From: a virus
Virus record (IMG/VR): IMGVR_UViG_3300009106_000391
Coordinates: 1 to 30,970 of that record
Strand: one strand, 5' to 3'
Length of the DNA: 30,970 nt
The notes under the pieces are model-generated. The model was not told the origin of the DNA, did not search any database, and saw only the letters and a program-made list of their open reading frames with translations. Below are positions 23,687-30,970 of the stretch, one piece after another (positions within the stretch are counted from its first letter, which is position 1; the number at the start of each line of letters is the position of its first letter). A program made the position numbers and the translations under genes.

Positions 23687-25094
23687 TGATTTTGTCAGAA
23701 AATCATTACCATATCTGAAGAATGATTATTTTCTTGAACACACAGATAAGATCTTGTTTGAGGAAATTGATAAATTTATTCAGAAATATAATATATCTCC
23801 AACAAAAGAATCTCTTGTAATAGAACTCAATGAGAATTCTAAATTACAAGAAGATCAGTTTAAGGGTCTTATAGAAAGGCTTAATAATTATGAGACAAAT
23901 AAGAACGAGCAATCAGAAATAGAATGGCTTATTAACACTACAGAACAATTTTGTCAAGACAAAGCAATCTATAATGCAGTTCTAGAATCTATTTCAATTA
24001 TTGATGGTCAAAAGAAAACAGAGAAAGATAAAGGCGCTATTCCAGCGATTTTATCTGATGCACTTGCAGTATGTTTTGATCCCAATATTGGACATGATTA
24101 TATTGAAGATGCTGAAGCAAGATATGAATCCTATCATCAAATAGAACAAAGAATACCATTCGATTTAGAATATTTCAATAAAATTACAAATGGTGGTCTG
24201 CCAAACAAGACACTCAATGTTGCAATAGCAGGTACTGGTGTCGGTAAATCATTGTTCATGTGTCATATGGCGTCAAGTTGCCTATCTCAAGGAAACAATG
24301 TTTTGTATATCACACTTGAGATGGCGGAAGAAAAGATTGCAGAAAGAATTGATGCAAATTTAATGAACATTACACTTGATGATTTAAAGCAATTACCTAA
24401 AGATTTGTACGAAAGAAAAGTTGCAAGTATAAGTAAAGTGACAGACGGTAAATTAATTGTCAAAGAGTATCCGACTGCCGCCGCTAATACAAATCATTTT
24501 CGTAATTTATTGAGTGAATTGAAACTCAAAAGACAATTTGTTCCGCAGATTATTTTTGTTGATTATCTCAACATTTGTTCATCTGCAAGATTAAAGCAAG
24601 GAGCGAATGTGAATTCTTATACATTCATAAAATCCATTGCTGAAGAACTGCGTGGTATGGCAGTAGAATATGATGTGCCAATTGTATCGGCTACGCAGAC
24701 CACTCGTTCAGGGTTTACGAGTACAGATGTCGGTCTTGAAGATACATCTGAATCGTTTGGTCTTCCTGCAACTGCTGACTTGATGTTTGCTTTGATATCT
24801 ACTGAAGAACTTGAGAACCTTGGTCAAATGTTGGTGAAACAACTCAAGAATAGATATAATGATCCAACATCATCAAAAAGATTTGTGATAGGTATTGATC
24901 GTGCTAAAATGAAATTATATGATCTTGAAGAATCTGCACAAGATGATTTGATAGACAGAATGAATGATAAAAAGAACAAGAAGGGTAAATTTAATGCTCC
25001 ATGGAAAGAAGATGACGATGAGCCATCATTCGATAAAGCGACTGGAGGAAAAATGAAATTTAAAAAAGAATTCGAGGAGTTTAATTTCTCATGA
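23640..25094 (+). CDS. 41: Replicative DNA helicase gp41 (DnaB-like)
   Basis: A 484-residue hexameric helicase (T4: 475). The N-terminal domain (1-150) begins M-E-R-L-E-D-T-I-L-R-N-L-L. The RecA-type core has Walker A G-T-G-V-G-K-S (198-204), Y-I-T-L-E-M-A (catalytic Glu), I-I-F-V-D-Y-L-N (Walker B) and S-A-T-Q-T-T-R (H3 sensor). It unwinds DNA 5' to 3' on the lagging strand with the gp61 primase. The C-terminal tail is Lys/Asp-rich. ATGA overlap with the next small gene. Confidence 0.94.
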   Translation: MERLEDTILRNLLYNDDFVRKSLPYLKNDYFLEHTDKILFEEIDKFIQKYNISPTKESLVIELNENSKLQEDQFKGLIERLNNYETNKNEQSEIEWLINTTEQFCQDKAIYNAVLESISIIDGQKKTEKDKGAIPAILSDALAVCFDPNIGHDYIEDAEARYESYHQIEQRIPFDLEYFNKITNGGLPNKTLNVAIAGTGVGKSLFMCHMASSCLSQGNNVLYITLEMAEEKIAERIDANLMNITLDDLKQLPKDLYERKVASISKVTDGKLIVKEYPTAAANTNHFRNLLSELKLKRQFVPQIIFVDYLNICSSARLKQGANVNSYTFIKSIAEELRGMAVEYDVPIVSATQTTRSGFTSTDVGLEDTSESFGLPATADLMFALISTEELENLGQMLVKQLKNRYNDPTSSKRFVIGIDRAKMKLYDLEESAQDDLIDRMNDKKNKKGKFNAPWKEDDDEPSFDKATGGKMKFKKEFEEFNFS

Positions 25095-25306
25095 TAAAAG
25101 TATCATCCGTAGATAATGAACCATTTTCTATGACTATAGAATATAAAAATCACAGTGTTATTTTGGTCGGATTACAGACCGGAGATGGGTATGATGGAGA
25201 TTTAAAGGTATTTAAAGGTGATCTAGATGTATCTGAAAAAATAGGTGAATATGACATTTCAGGAGAAGGATTGAAAAAAATACTTGACACTATCGACACT
25301 TTTTGA
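25091..25306 (+). CDS. Hypothetical small protein (71 aa)
   Basis: A 71-residue acidic protein of beta-type pattern (alternating V/I and charged residues, G-D-G-Y-D-G-D-L) that is not recognised. It starts in the gp41 stop (ATGA) and is the last gene before a promoter and terminator. Its final codons contain the -35 of that promoter. Confidence 0.65.
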   Translation: MIKVSSVDNEPFSMTIEYKNHSVILVGLQTGDGYDGDLKVFKGDLDVSEKIGEYDISGEGLKKILDTIDTF

Positions 25307-25312
25307 TAAAAT
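25284..25312 (+). promoter_or_regulatory. Promoter overlapping the end of the 71-aa gene
   Basis: TTGACA (25284-25289), a 17-base spacer and TAAAAT (25307-25312) with TG one base upstream. The predicted start of transcription (about 25319) falls at the first base of a terminator-like hairpin (25321-25344), an unusual arrangement. Confidence 0.62.
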
Positions 25313-25320
25313 AGTTACTG

Positions 25321-25344
25321 AGAGTGAGAGTTTCACTCTTTTTT
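25321..25344 (+). terminator. Terminator-like hairpin between gp41 unit and the late block
   Basis: A 7-bp stem (AGAGTGA 25321-25327 with TCACTCT 25333-25339), a 5-base loop and a run of six Ts (25339-25344). Outer bases AGTTAC (25313-25318) and GTAACT (25345-25350) can also pair. It probably ends the gp43-gp41 transcripts, and may also act as an attenuator or 5' stabiliser for RNA from the overlapping promoter. Confidence 0.7.
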
Positions 25345-25368
25345 GTAACTCTAATTAAAAAAGGTCTT

Positions 25369-26019
25369 ATGCTCAAATATATTTTCATAATCCTTACTGC
25401 ATTGTACTTTGGTATTCCATTTGCATATGAAAAAGCAATTGGTGCTGAAACTAAAGTTATTACTATGAATGGTAAACAATGGCTTGTTATAGTCGAACAA
25501 GGCAAAGAACCGATGCTAAAACCTCTTGAAAAACCGAGAGCAAAAAAACCGACTATAGTATCAACTGTAAAGAAGGAGCCGGAATGGCAACGTAAAACAG
25601 TTAAGGAATCAAAATTAGTACAAGTATGTGATGATCCTTTAGGGTGTGTCATGACACCTGAGGGTGATTGTCCTGATTGTAAAACTGAACTTGTCAAAGA
25701 AGAAACGGTAGAAGTTGTACAAAAATCAGATTTTACTGCTTTTAAAGAAAACGTCAAAGCACAAAATTCTTTGAATGAAAAAGTTAAAAATACTAAAACA
25801 AAATGGTATTTACAAACATATGACTGGATGAGAGATGTTGGTCATCCATCATATATCTGTTGGAAAGTCATGCTTACGTGTCAGCATAATGATCCAATTT
25901 CCATTCAAGACCTATATCTTGCCAAATTAAATGCATCAACATGTTCTGATTTTCAACATACATTTAATTTCACCAACCCAATATCATCCTGCCAAAAATC
26001 TACAATACTTAATCTTTAA
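25369..26019 (+). CDS. Putative exported protein of unknown function (216 aa)
   Basis: The start at 25369 is chosen because AAAAAGG lies 4 bases upstream and because the earlier in-frame start (GTG 25324) would run through the terminator hairpin. The N-terminus (about residues 3-20, Y-I-F-I-I-L-T-A-L-Y-F-G-I-P-F-A-Y) is a signal peptide or membrane anchor. A Lys/Pro-rich segment follows (about 45-75), then two Cys pairs, C-x5-C and C-x2-C (C-D-D-P-L-G-C ... C-P-D-C), and more Cys towards the C-terminus, consistent with disulfides outside the cytoplasm. The function is unknown. Confidence 0.65.
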   Translation: MLKYIFIILTALYFGIPFAYEKAIGAETKVITMNGKQWLVIVEQGKEPMLKPLEKPRAKKPTIVSTVKKEPEWQRKTVKESKLVQVCDDPLGCVMTPEGDCPDCKTELVKEETVEVVQKSDFTAFKENVKAQNSLNEKVKNTKTKWYLQTYDWMRDVGHPSYICWKVMLTCQHNDPISIQDLYLAKLNASTCSDFQHTFNFTNPISSCQKSTILNL

Positions 26020-26023
26020 TAAA

Positions 26024-26031
26024 CATAAATA
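26024..26031 (+). promoter_or_regulatory. T4-late-like promoter CATAAATA
   Basis: CATAAATA differs from the T4 late octamer TATAAATA only at the first base, a position reported to vary in marine T4-like phages. With the usual spacing, transcription would start about base 26037, 20 bases before the start codon at 26057 and within the left arm of an inverted repeat. Confidence 0.5.
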
Positions 26032-26072
26032 GTTTGAAACGAGTTATGCAAAAATTATGCAGAGTTTCAAAC
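26032..26072 (+). promoter_or_regulatory. Inverted repeat enclosing the start codon of the 412-aa gene
   Basis: GTTTGAAAC (26032-26040) and GTTTCAAAC (26064-26072) are perfect 9-base complements with a 23-base loop that contains the ATG (26057-26059) and the weak ribosome site. The right arm is codons 3-6. The loop holds a direct repeat, TTATGCA-AAAA-TTATGCA. Folding would hold the start in a closed loop in transcripts that come from upstream. Confidence 0.6.
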
Positions 26073-27295
26073 AATTTATAAATGAAGAAAAGAACTTACA
26101 TCTAGAACACATAGAAGATGAAGTTCTCAACAATGGAGTAGATGGCACACGGCAAGCAATAAACTTTCTCAGAGGTTTGAGAGATATGCTTGCTGGTTCA
26201 TCAAAAAGCGGAAAGCAGGTTCGCATCACCGTAAAATGGGATGGTGCGCCTGCTATTTTTGCAGGAATTAATCCTGAAAATAATAAGTTTTTTGTTGGTA
26301 CAAAAGGAGTTTTTGCAAAAACTGCAAAACTTAATTATACTCCGGAAGATATCGATAAAAATCATCCTGCTGAAGGGTTAAATAGAAAACTCAAATTAGC
26401 ACTTGAGTATTTGCCTGAATTGGGTATACAAGATGTCGTACAAGGAGACATGATGTATAGTCAGGAAGATCTACAGGATGAAACGATTGATGGTGAAGAA
26501 TATTTGATATTTAAACCAAATACTATTGTTTACGCAATACCTAAAAATAGTGATTTGGCTAAACAAATATCAATATCAAAAATGGGTATTGTATTTCATA
26601 CTAGATATTCAGGTGATAGTTTACCCGAAATGGATGCCAATTTTGATATTGATGTTTCTCAAATGACACAAACACCGAATGTTTGGTTTAGGGATGCAGA
26701 ATATGAAGATGTAAGTGGTACGGCATCTATGACTGAGAAAGAAACGGCACAAATAACAGGAATTCTATCGGGCGCTGGAAGATTATTTAGACAATTAAAT
26801 CCGAATATACTTAAATATATTCAAAATCATAAGGACGTGAATATACAAATTAAAGCATACACAAATACGAAAATACGAGAAGGGCGTCCGATAGAAAACC
26901 CTGATGCACATGCAAGAGGATTGATAGTTTATCTGAAACAAAAATTTGAAAAGGAACTCAATAAATTAAAAACCGAAAAAGCAAGAATAAGAAAGCAACA
27001 GGCACAAAGAGAATTTTTGAAGTTTTTTCAAACAAACATAAGACAATTATCACAAATATTTGAAATGCAAAATATGTTAATTGCATGTAAAATATTGATA
27101 TTGAGAAAATTAGAGCAGGTTAAAACATTGACAAAAACTTTTATTCAAGATGACGATGGTTTTAGAGTGACAAATCCAGAGGGGTTTGTTGCAGTAGATA
27201 AGTTAAAATCTGACCAGTATGTGAAACTGGTAGATCGTCTTGAATTTTCAAGACAAAATTTTAATGCCGCCAAAAACTGGTCAAAGGGAGCATAA
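26057..27295 (+). CDS. KxDG nucleotidyltransferase/ligase-like protein with capsid-targeting-like N-terminus (412 aa)
   Basis: Annotated elsewhere, if at all, as a conserved marine-phage protein; I infer more. V-K-W-D-G-A-P-A (K60, D62, G63) fits motif I (K-x-D-G) of covalent nucleotidyltransferases (DNA/RNA ligases, capping enzymes), where the Lys takes the nucleotide. Further matches are V-V-Q-G-D-M-M-Y (127-134), N-P-E-G-F-V (373-378, motif IV E-G-x-V) and Y-V-K-L-V (388-392, motif V-like Lys) at ligase-like spacing. The stretch between 310 and 360 is a Lys/Gln-rich coiled region. The N-terminus M-Q-S-F-K-Q-F-I-N-E matches the T4 capsid targeting peptide with a gp21-type cut after I-N-E. 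The fold and activity are not proven. Confidence 0.62.
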   Translation: MQSFKQFINEEKNLHLEHIEDEVLNNGVDGTRQAINFLRGLRDMLAGSSKSGKQVRITVKWDGAPAIFAGINPENNKFFVGTKGVFAKTAKLNYTPEDIDKNHPAEGLNRKLKLALEYLPELGIQDVVQGDMMYSQEDLQDETIDGEEYLIFKPNTIVYAIPKNSDLAKQISISKMGIVFHTRYSGDSLPEMDANFDIDVSQMTQTPNVWFRDAEYEDVSGTASMTEKETAQITGILSGAGRLFRQLNPNILKYIQNHKDVNIQIKAYTNTKIREGRPIENPDAHARGLIVYLKQKFEKELNKLKTEKARIRKQQAQREFLKFFQTNIRQLSQIFEMQNMLIACKILILRKLEQVKTLTKTFIQDDDGFRVTNPEGFVAVDKLKSDQYVKLVDRLEFSRQNFNAAKNWSKGA

Positions 27296-27688
27296 ATGTT
27301 AAAACAAGAAGAGCAATTGCTTGAAACACTTAATGGTAAAATGATCGATATCACTTTATCCGAAGGTGTAGATACACGATTAAGAAGATTAGCCACTCAA
27401 GGTCTTATTGCAAAAGATGAACTTGCGTTATTCACAAAACTCATAAAAGATCTTGATGATGGTAAATCACCTACGTTGCCACAACGTATGATGGTAATGA
27501 GAGTTTTTGACAAACTTCTGAAACTCATAATGGATAATAAAGAAGTGTATCAGAGAGTTTTGCAGACTGTTAAAAAGGATAAAAAAGTGAAAAAAGAAGC
27601 ATTCGAAGCCACACATACTATCGTTGAACACAACGGAAAAAGATTTGTCATTGACGAAAATGAGCAATTAGTTCCTTATAATGGATAA
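27296..27688 (+). CDS. Conserved small phage protein (130 aa)
   Basis: A 130-residue helical, basic protein (leucine-rich heptad-like repeats in the first 90 residues, then K-K-D-K-K-V-K-K-E and a short beta tail) with no domain I recognise. It starts on the base after the stop of the KxDG protein and precedes the NMNAT-like gene by 11 bases, so the three are probably co-expressed. It may be a partner protein of either neighbour or a structural component; this is a guess from context. Confidence 0.7.
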   Translation: MLKQEEQLLETLNGKMIDITLSEGVDTRLRRLATQGLIAKDELALFTKLIKDLDDGKSPTLPQRMMVMRVFDKLLKLIMDNKEVYQRVLQTVKKDKKVKKEAFEATHTIVEHNGKRFVIDENEQLVPYNG

Positions 27689-27699
27689 TAAATATTCAT

Positions 27700-30000
27700 A
27701 TGCGACTTAAAGATTTACACGAAAAACTAGATGGAAGAACCGCAGTTTTCACATTTGGTAGAATGAATCCTCCTACTATTGGACACGAAAAACTTCTTAA
27801 TAAGTTGAAAAATGTCGCTAGTAAAAGTTCTGCTGATTGGTTCGTATATTTAAGTTCAAGTCAAGATGCCAAAAAGAATCCACTACCTTTTGAGCGTAAA
27901 ATTCACTATGCCAGAAAGATGTTTGGTAGAGATGTGAATGCAAGAACCTTTCCTAAAGAGCCCACCGTACTCCATGCCGCTTCATCTCTTTACGGTAAAG
28001 GTTATAAAAAATTAATTATGGTTGTAGGGTCAGATAGAATAAATGATTTCAGCAAACTCCTCAAGCAATATAACAATCAAGATAAACCTCATGGATTTTA
28101 TAATTTCGATTCGATTGATGTTGTGTCAGCAGGTGAGAGAGATCCTGATGCCGAAGGTGTATCAGGTATGTCAGCATCAAAGTTGAGAGGATTTGCAGTT
28201 CAAGGTAAATATGATGAGTTTGCGAAAGGGTTGCCAGGGTTGAATGATAAAGATGCAAAATCATTATTTAATGAAATACGAAAAGGATTAAAATTACAAG
28301 CAATATCTGAAAAAATCAAAGTGCAAAAAGAAATTATACCAGAAAAGGTTACTATGAAATTATCTACATTCAGAAATATTTTTAAGAGAGAAAAAATAGA
28401 TGAAGATATTATGGATGTATTAAAGAAAAAGGCAGAGGTTTCCGGTATTTCTTTACAAATATTAAAATCAATTTATGAAAAAGCAGTAAAGCAATATAAA
28501 CTTGGACATGAAATAGGACAGGTGAAAGAGCAATATGCTATGCAAAAAGTGAATGTACATCTTCTTAAAAATAAAAATATAGACAATACAAATGAGCAAT
28601 TTAAGGAATGGATGAAGATGACTGATTTTGCAGTTGTAGATGAGGCAACTGATGTTGTTGTGAGTACACCAACAGGAAGATATCAAACAAAAACAGATAG
28701 TGTGACAAAAACGAAGCAAAAAGAAAAAACGAGATTTAGATCATCTGCTGATAGAAATAGTGTAACAGTAAAACGAGCAACTTCAAGAGACAAACGATAT
28801 ACTGATCAAGAACCTGTACAACCTGTACAAGAAATGATGTCTAGACCTCATGTATTTGTAGGTATTAAAGATACGGATCCTCGGTCTAATCTACGCCCTA
28901 GTGTTAGTTATAAACCAGGTAAGTCGGACGATTTAGTATTAATCAAACCTGTGGAAACAGATTTTTTTAACGAGAACTTAAAAGAACTTATTAATTCACC
29001 TTATGATTTTTTAGAAGAACTTAAATTGCATACTAATTTTCCAATATTGATAAAAGATAAAGGTGCTGAAAAGAAAATGGTAGATGCCATCGTAAAGAAA
29101 AAATCATTTACGACTTCAGGTTATTATGGCGACAAAGTTTATGCAGTTGGCACAAATGAAAATAGTTTGAGAAAAGCATTAGAAAATTCTAAAATGTACG
29201 AAAGTCTTGATGAAGCAACTGGTAATGAAATTAAAAAGTACATGAAATCAAAATGGAATACTGATGTAAGAGCATCTAAAGTTGGTACTGGTAAGTCTAT
29301 GAGGGTGGTAGGTAAGATTCCTAATGATTTTAGAGCATTTGTTATTAAGAAGTTTGAGCCCAATGCAAAAATTATGGATAAGAACAATATTGATTATGGA
29401 AACATAAGAGGTAATTATGTTTCACTTAGAGTTGGTGAATGGGATGAGTTATTGAAAGAGGATATTCAAGAAAAAGCAGTATCAAAACAACAACAAAAAT
29501 TCTTTGGTCTTGTCAGAGCAATTCAAAAAGGTAAAGCAAGTGGATCTCCTGAAGCAGAGAAGACCGCACGAGATATGAGTAAGAAAGATGTGAAAGATTT
29601 TGCCAGCACAAAGCATAAAGGTTTACCGAAAAAGGTTCAACAAGAAGGAAAATTACTCAAAAGAATTAAAGAGTTGAAAAATAATACTGTTTCTGAAGAA
29701 TGGGAATTTGATGCAAATACACTTCTTCAACAATTGGGTGGTAATAAATTTATGGTTATGACTGGTGCTAAAAATCTCATGGTTGACAAAGAAGAAAAAT
29801 CTTTACATATGAGAATAGGTAAAAACTCAAAAGGTATCAATCATCTTAAAATAACATATATGCCAGATGACACTTATACTATGGATTTTGGACGAATTAG
29901 AAAACTCGACTATAAAGTGGTTCGTTCAGTTAAAAGCGTGTATGCAGAGGCATTACAGGATGTTTTCACAGAAGTAACTGGAATGTATACCAGTTTATAG
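27700..30000 (+). CDS. NMNAT-type nucleotidyltransferase fused to several small phage domains (766 aa)
   Basis: Residues 1-200 are a cytidylyltransferase-fold domain: F-G-R-M-N-P-P-T-I-G-H (19-29, the H-x-G-H-type site) and S-G-M-S-A-S-K-L-R (about 153-161, the I-S-x-T-x-x-R-like motif) point to an NMN/nicotinate adenylyltransferase or related enzyme. A long basic linker follows (about 200-400). Near 600-650, K-A-V-S-K-Q-Q-Q-K-F-F and D-V-K-D-F-A-S-T-K-H-K-G-L-P form the small DUF3008-like module common in phage proteins. The last 100 residues (W-E-F-D-A-N-T-L-L-Q-Q-L-G-G-N-K-F, M-T-G-A-K-N) are another domain found in phage structural or head-associated proteins. The mixture suggests a packaged, multi-domain protein. 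Confidence 0.75.
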   Translation: MRLKDLHEKLDGRTAVFTFGRMNPPTIGHEKLLNKLKNVASKSSADWFVYLSSSQDAKKNPLPFERKIHYARKMFGRDVNARTFPKEPTVLHAASSLYGKGYKKLIMVVGSDRINDFSKLLKQYNNQDKPHGFYNFDSIDVVSAGERDPDAEGVSGMSASKLRGFAVQGKYDEFAKGLPGLNDKDAKSLFNEIRKGLKLQAISEKIKVQKEIIPEKVTMKLSTFRNIFKREKIDEDIMDVLKKKAEVSGISLQILKSIYEKAVKQYKLGHEIGQVKEQYAMQKVNVHLLKNKNIDNTNEQFKEWMKMTDFAVVDEATDVVVSTPTGRYQTKTDSVTKTKQKEKTRFRSSADRNSVTVKRATSRDKRYTDQEPVQPVQEMMSRPHVFVGIKDTDPRSNLRPSVSYKPGKSDDLVLIKPVETDFFNENLKELINSPYDFLEELKLHTNFPILIKDKGAEKKMVDAIVKKKSFTTSGYYGDKVYAVGTNENSLRKALENSKMYESLDEATGNEIKKYMKSKWNTDVRASKVGTGKSMRVVGKIPNDFRAFVIKKFEPNAKIMDKNNIDYGNIRGNYVSLRVGEWDELLKEDIQEKAVSKQQQKFFGLVRAIQKGKASGSPEAEKTARDMSKKDVKDFASTKHKGLPKKVQQEGKLLKRIKELKNNTVSEEWEFDANTLLQQLGGNKFMVMTGAKNLMVDKEEKSLHMRIGKNSKGINHLKITYMPDDTYTMDFGRIRKLDYKVVRSVKSVYAEALQDVFTEVTGMYTSL

Positions 30001-30008
30001 GAGAAACA

Positions 30009-30970
30009 ATGTTAAATACACTTCATGACGGACCATTTACTCAGATGAAAGAACAGGGAGATATCCATGTTCATCATTATCAAAAGGGAGAAAATCCTGA
30101 CGATAAAAAGAAAAAAGAGAAAGAATCCAAAGCCAATGGTAACGGAAACGGCAATGGTGCTCCTGCAAACGGAAACGGCAATGGTGCTCCTGTAGAAGCA
30201 GAGGCGGCTCCTCCCCCTCCTGAGGATAAGGGTAATCCATTGGCTAAATTTTCAAAAGACGAAGTGAAGCGTATTAGAGATATTCTTAAAAAAGATAAAG
30301 AGGAAAAAGAACCAGAGAAAAAATTATCAAATAAAAAAGATAAGGTCAATACTAAACCTAAAATGAAAGATACCGAAGTAAAAGAAATGTCCGCTGACCT
30401 AGCATACAGAGCAATGGATAAAGCGGATAAGAAAAGTAGAGGGGAAATGTCAGTGATGGATCCCAAAAGAGCAAGAAAAAAAGCAAGACAATCACGAAAA
30501 TTTGCTGATTATTCTATCAAGAAAACTCTTAAAGGTGAAGAGTTTGAATATGCACATAATCAAGCACTTGAAGAAAATGCTAAAAGAGATATAATGGCTT
30601 TTGGTGCAAAACTTAAAGGGTATTCCGATAGAAGTGGCGGTATTGATAAAGACTATTTTAACAAAATTGCAAATACTGCATTAAGTGGTCGTATGCCTGA
30701 TAAAAGAGATATTGATGGTGATACAGATCCAAGAGATTTTGTATTAGATATGATGAATCGTACATTTCCAAAAGCAACAATGCAAAACTATGCAGGAATT
30801 TCTCCATCACTTGATCAATATTTACGATCAACAACAGGTGTAAAAACACACGTTAGTCAAAATCTTAAAAGAAGTGTAACAGTTCCTGAAGAAGTTGAAT
30901 TAGACGAAGTAGAATCAGACTATGCAAAAGAAATAGAAGCATTTAAAGCACAAGGAGGAAAGATTAAAAA
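30009..30970 (+). CDS. Hypothetical basic, low-complexity protein, 5' part
   Basis: ATG 30009 follows TAGGAGAAAC (from 29999) and the frame stays open through the end of the window (about 320 codons), so the gene is truncated here. The product begins M-L-N-T-L-H-D-G-P-F-T, has an Asn/Gly/Ala/Pro linker made of two repeats (residues about 42-64), P-P-P-P, and a very Lys-, Asp- and Arg-rich middle. The later part contains I-S-P-S-L-D-Q-Y and N-R-T-F. No family is recognised; the composition suits a scaffold or head-associated protein, but that is inference. Confidence 0.65.
   Translation, partial: MLNTLHDGPFTQMKEQGDIHVHHYQKGENPDDKKKKEKESKANGNGNGNGAPANGNGNGAPVEAEAAPPPPEDKGNPLAKFSKDEVKRIRDILKKDKEEKEPEKKLSNKKDKVNTKPKMKDTEVKEMSADLAYRAMDKADKKSRGEMSVMDPKRARKKARQSRKFADYSIKKTLKGEEFEYAHNQALEENAKRDIMAFGAKLKGYSDRSGGIDKDYFNKIANTALSGRMPDKRDIDGDTDPRDFVLDMMNRTFPKATMQNYAGISPSLDQYLRSTTGVKTHVSQNLKRSVTVPEEVELDEVESDYAKEIEAFKAQGGKIK
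30141..30192 (+). repeat. Two-copy tandem repeat (25 bp, period 27)
   Basis: Bases 30141-30165 recur exactly at 30168-30192. The 27-base period keeps the reading frame and encodes G-N-G-N-G-A-P-A/V twice, so the linker length can change by replication slippage without a frameshift. Confidence 0.85.

Noticed and set aside
30080-30466. 128-codon minus-strand frame over the last gene
   Set aside because: Its Ser/Phe/Leu-rich product is what the reverse of a Lys/Asp/Gly-rich gene gives; the + frame has a good ribosome site and stays open to the window end.
1-30970. CRISPR arrays, insertion sequences, integrase or attachment sites
   Set aside because: No regularly spaced repeats, transposase or integrase motifs, or terminal inverted repeats were seen on either strand by eye.

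Overview
This window reads as part of a T4-like myovirus genome (class Caudoviricetes) of a low-GC, probably marine type. The evidence is a near-complete set of T4 replication and recombination genes in T4-like order on one strand (gp46 end, gp45, gp44, gp62, regA, dUTPase, gp43, uvsX, gp41). Between them lie accessory genes typical of marine T4-like phages: CobS/CobT-like proteins, Hsp20, peptide deformylase, a TylF-type methyltransferase and GT-A glycosyltransferases. A pelagiphage or cyanophage relative is plausible, but the sequence alone does not fix the host. Every supported gene is on the + strand. Genes are tightly packed and many are joined by ATGA or TAATG overlaps.

Layout. 1-1715: end of recombination nuclease gp46, peptide deformylase and three small unknown genes. 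1684-7378: an accessory block with an aspartyl-hydroxylase-like 2OG-Fe(II) oxygenase, a conserved unknown, a glycosyltransferase-like protein, a PLP-fold enzyme, a SAM methyltransferase and a DNA methyltransferase with an SPPY motif. 7379-7454: tRNA-Gly(GCC). 7535-11324: a VWA/HExxH 'CobT-like' protein and its MoxR/CobS-type AAA+ partner, each behind a nearly identical promoter. 11392-12795: glutaredoxin and a glycosyltransferase. 12838-16933: sliding clamp, clamp loader (split by two inserted genes, one with an in-frame UGA), RegA and dUTPase. 17087-19145: Hsp20 with a structured leader, small unknowns, an M15 peptidase endolysin and a 56-residue membrane protein. 19142-25306: DNA polymerase, UvsX, TylF-like methyltransferase, a conserved unknown, gp41 helicase and a small protein. 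25369-30970: probably a late block with an exported protein, a KxDG nucleotidyltransferase-like protein with a capsid-targeting-like N-terminus, a small protein, a large NMNAT-like mosaic protein and the start of a basic, low-complexity protein that runs off the window.

Regulation visible in the DNA: several TTGACA-16/17-TATAAT-like promoters, two T4-late-like ATAAATA elements and four hairpin/T-run terminators. Two RNA structures stand out. One is a Shine-Dalgarno-sequestering stem ahead of hsp20, a candidate RNA thermometer. The other is a perfect inverted repeat enclosing the start codon at 26057, with a late promoter placed so that late transcripts would start inside its left arm, as known for T4 gene e.

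The most promising material for new biology is the KxDG/NMNAT-like gene pair with capsid-targeting-like termini, the two RNA switches, the PLP/methyltransferase/oxygenase block as a possible DNA or glycan modification cassette, and the metallopeptidase-like VWA/AAA+ pair.
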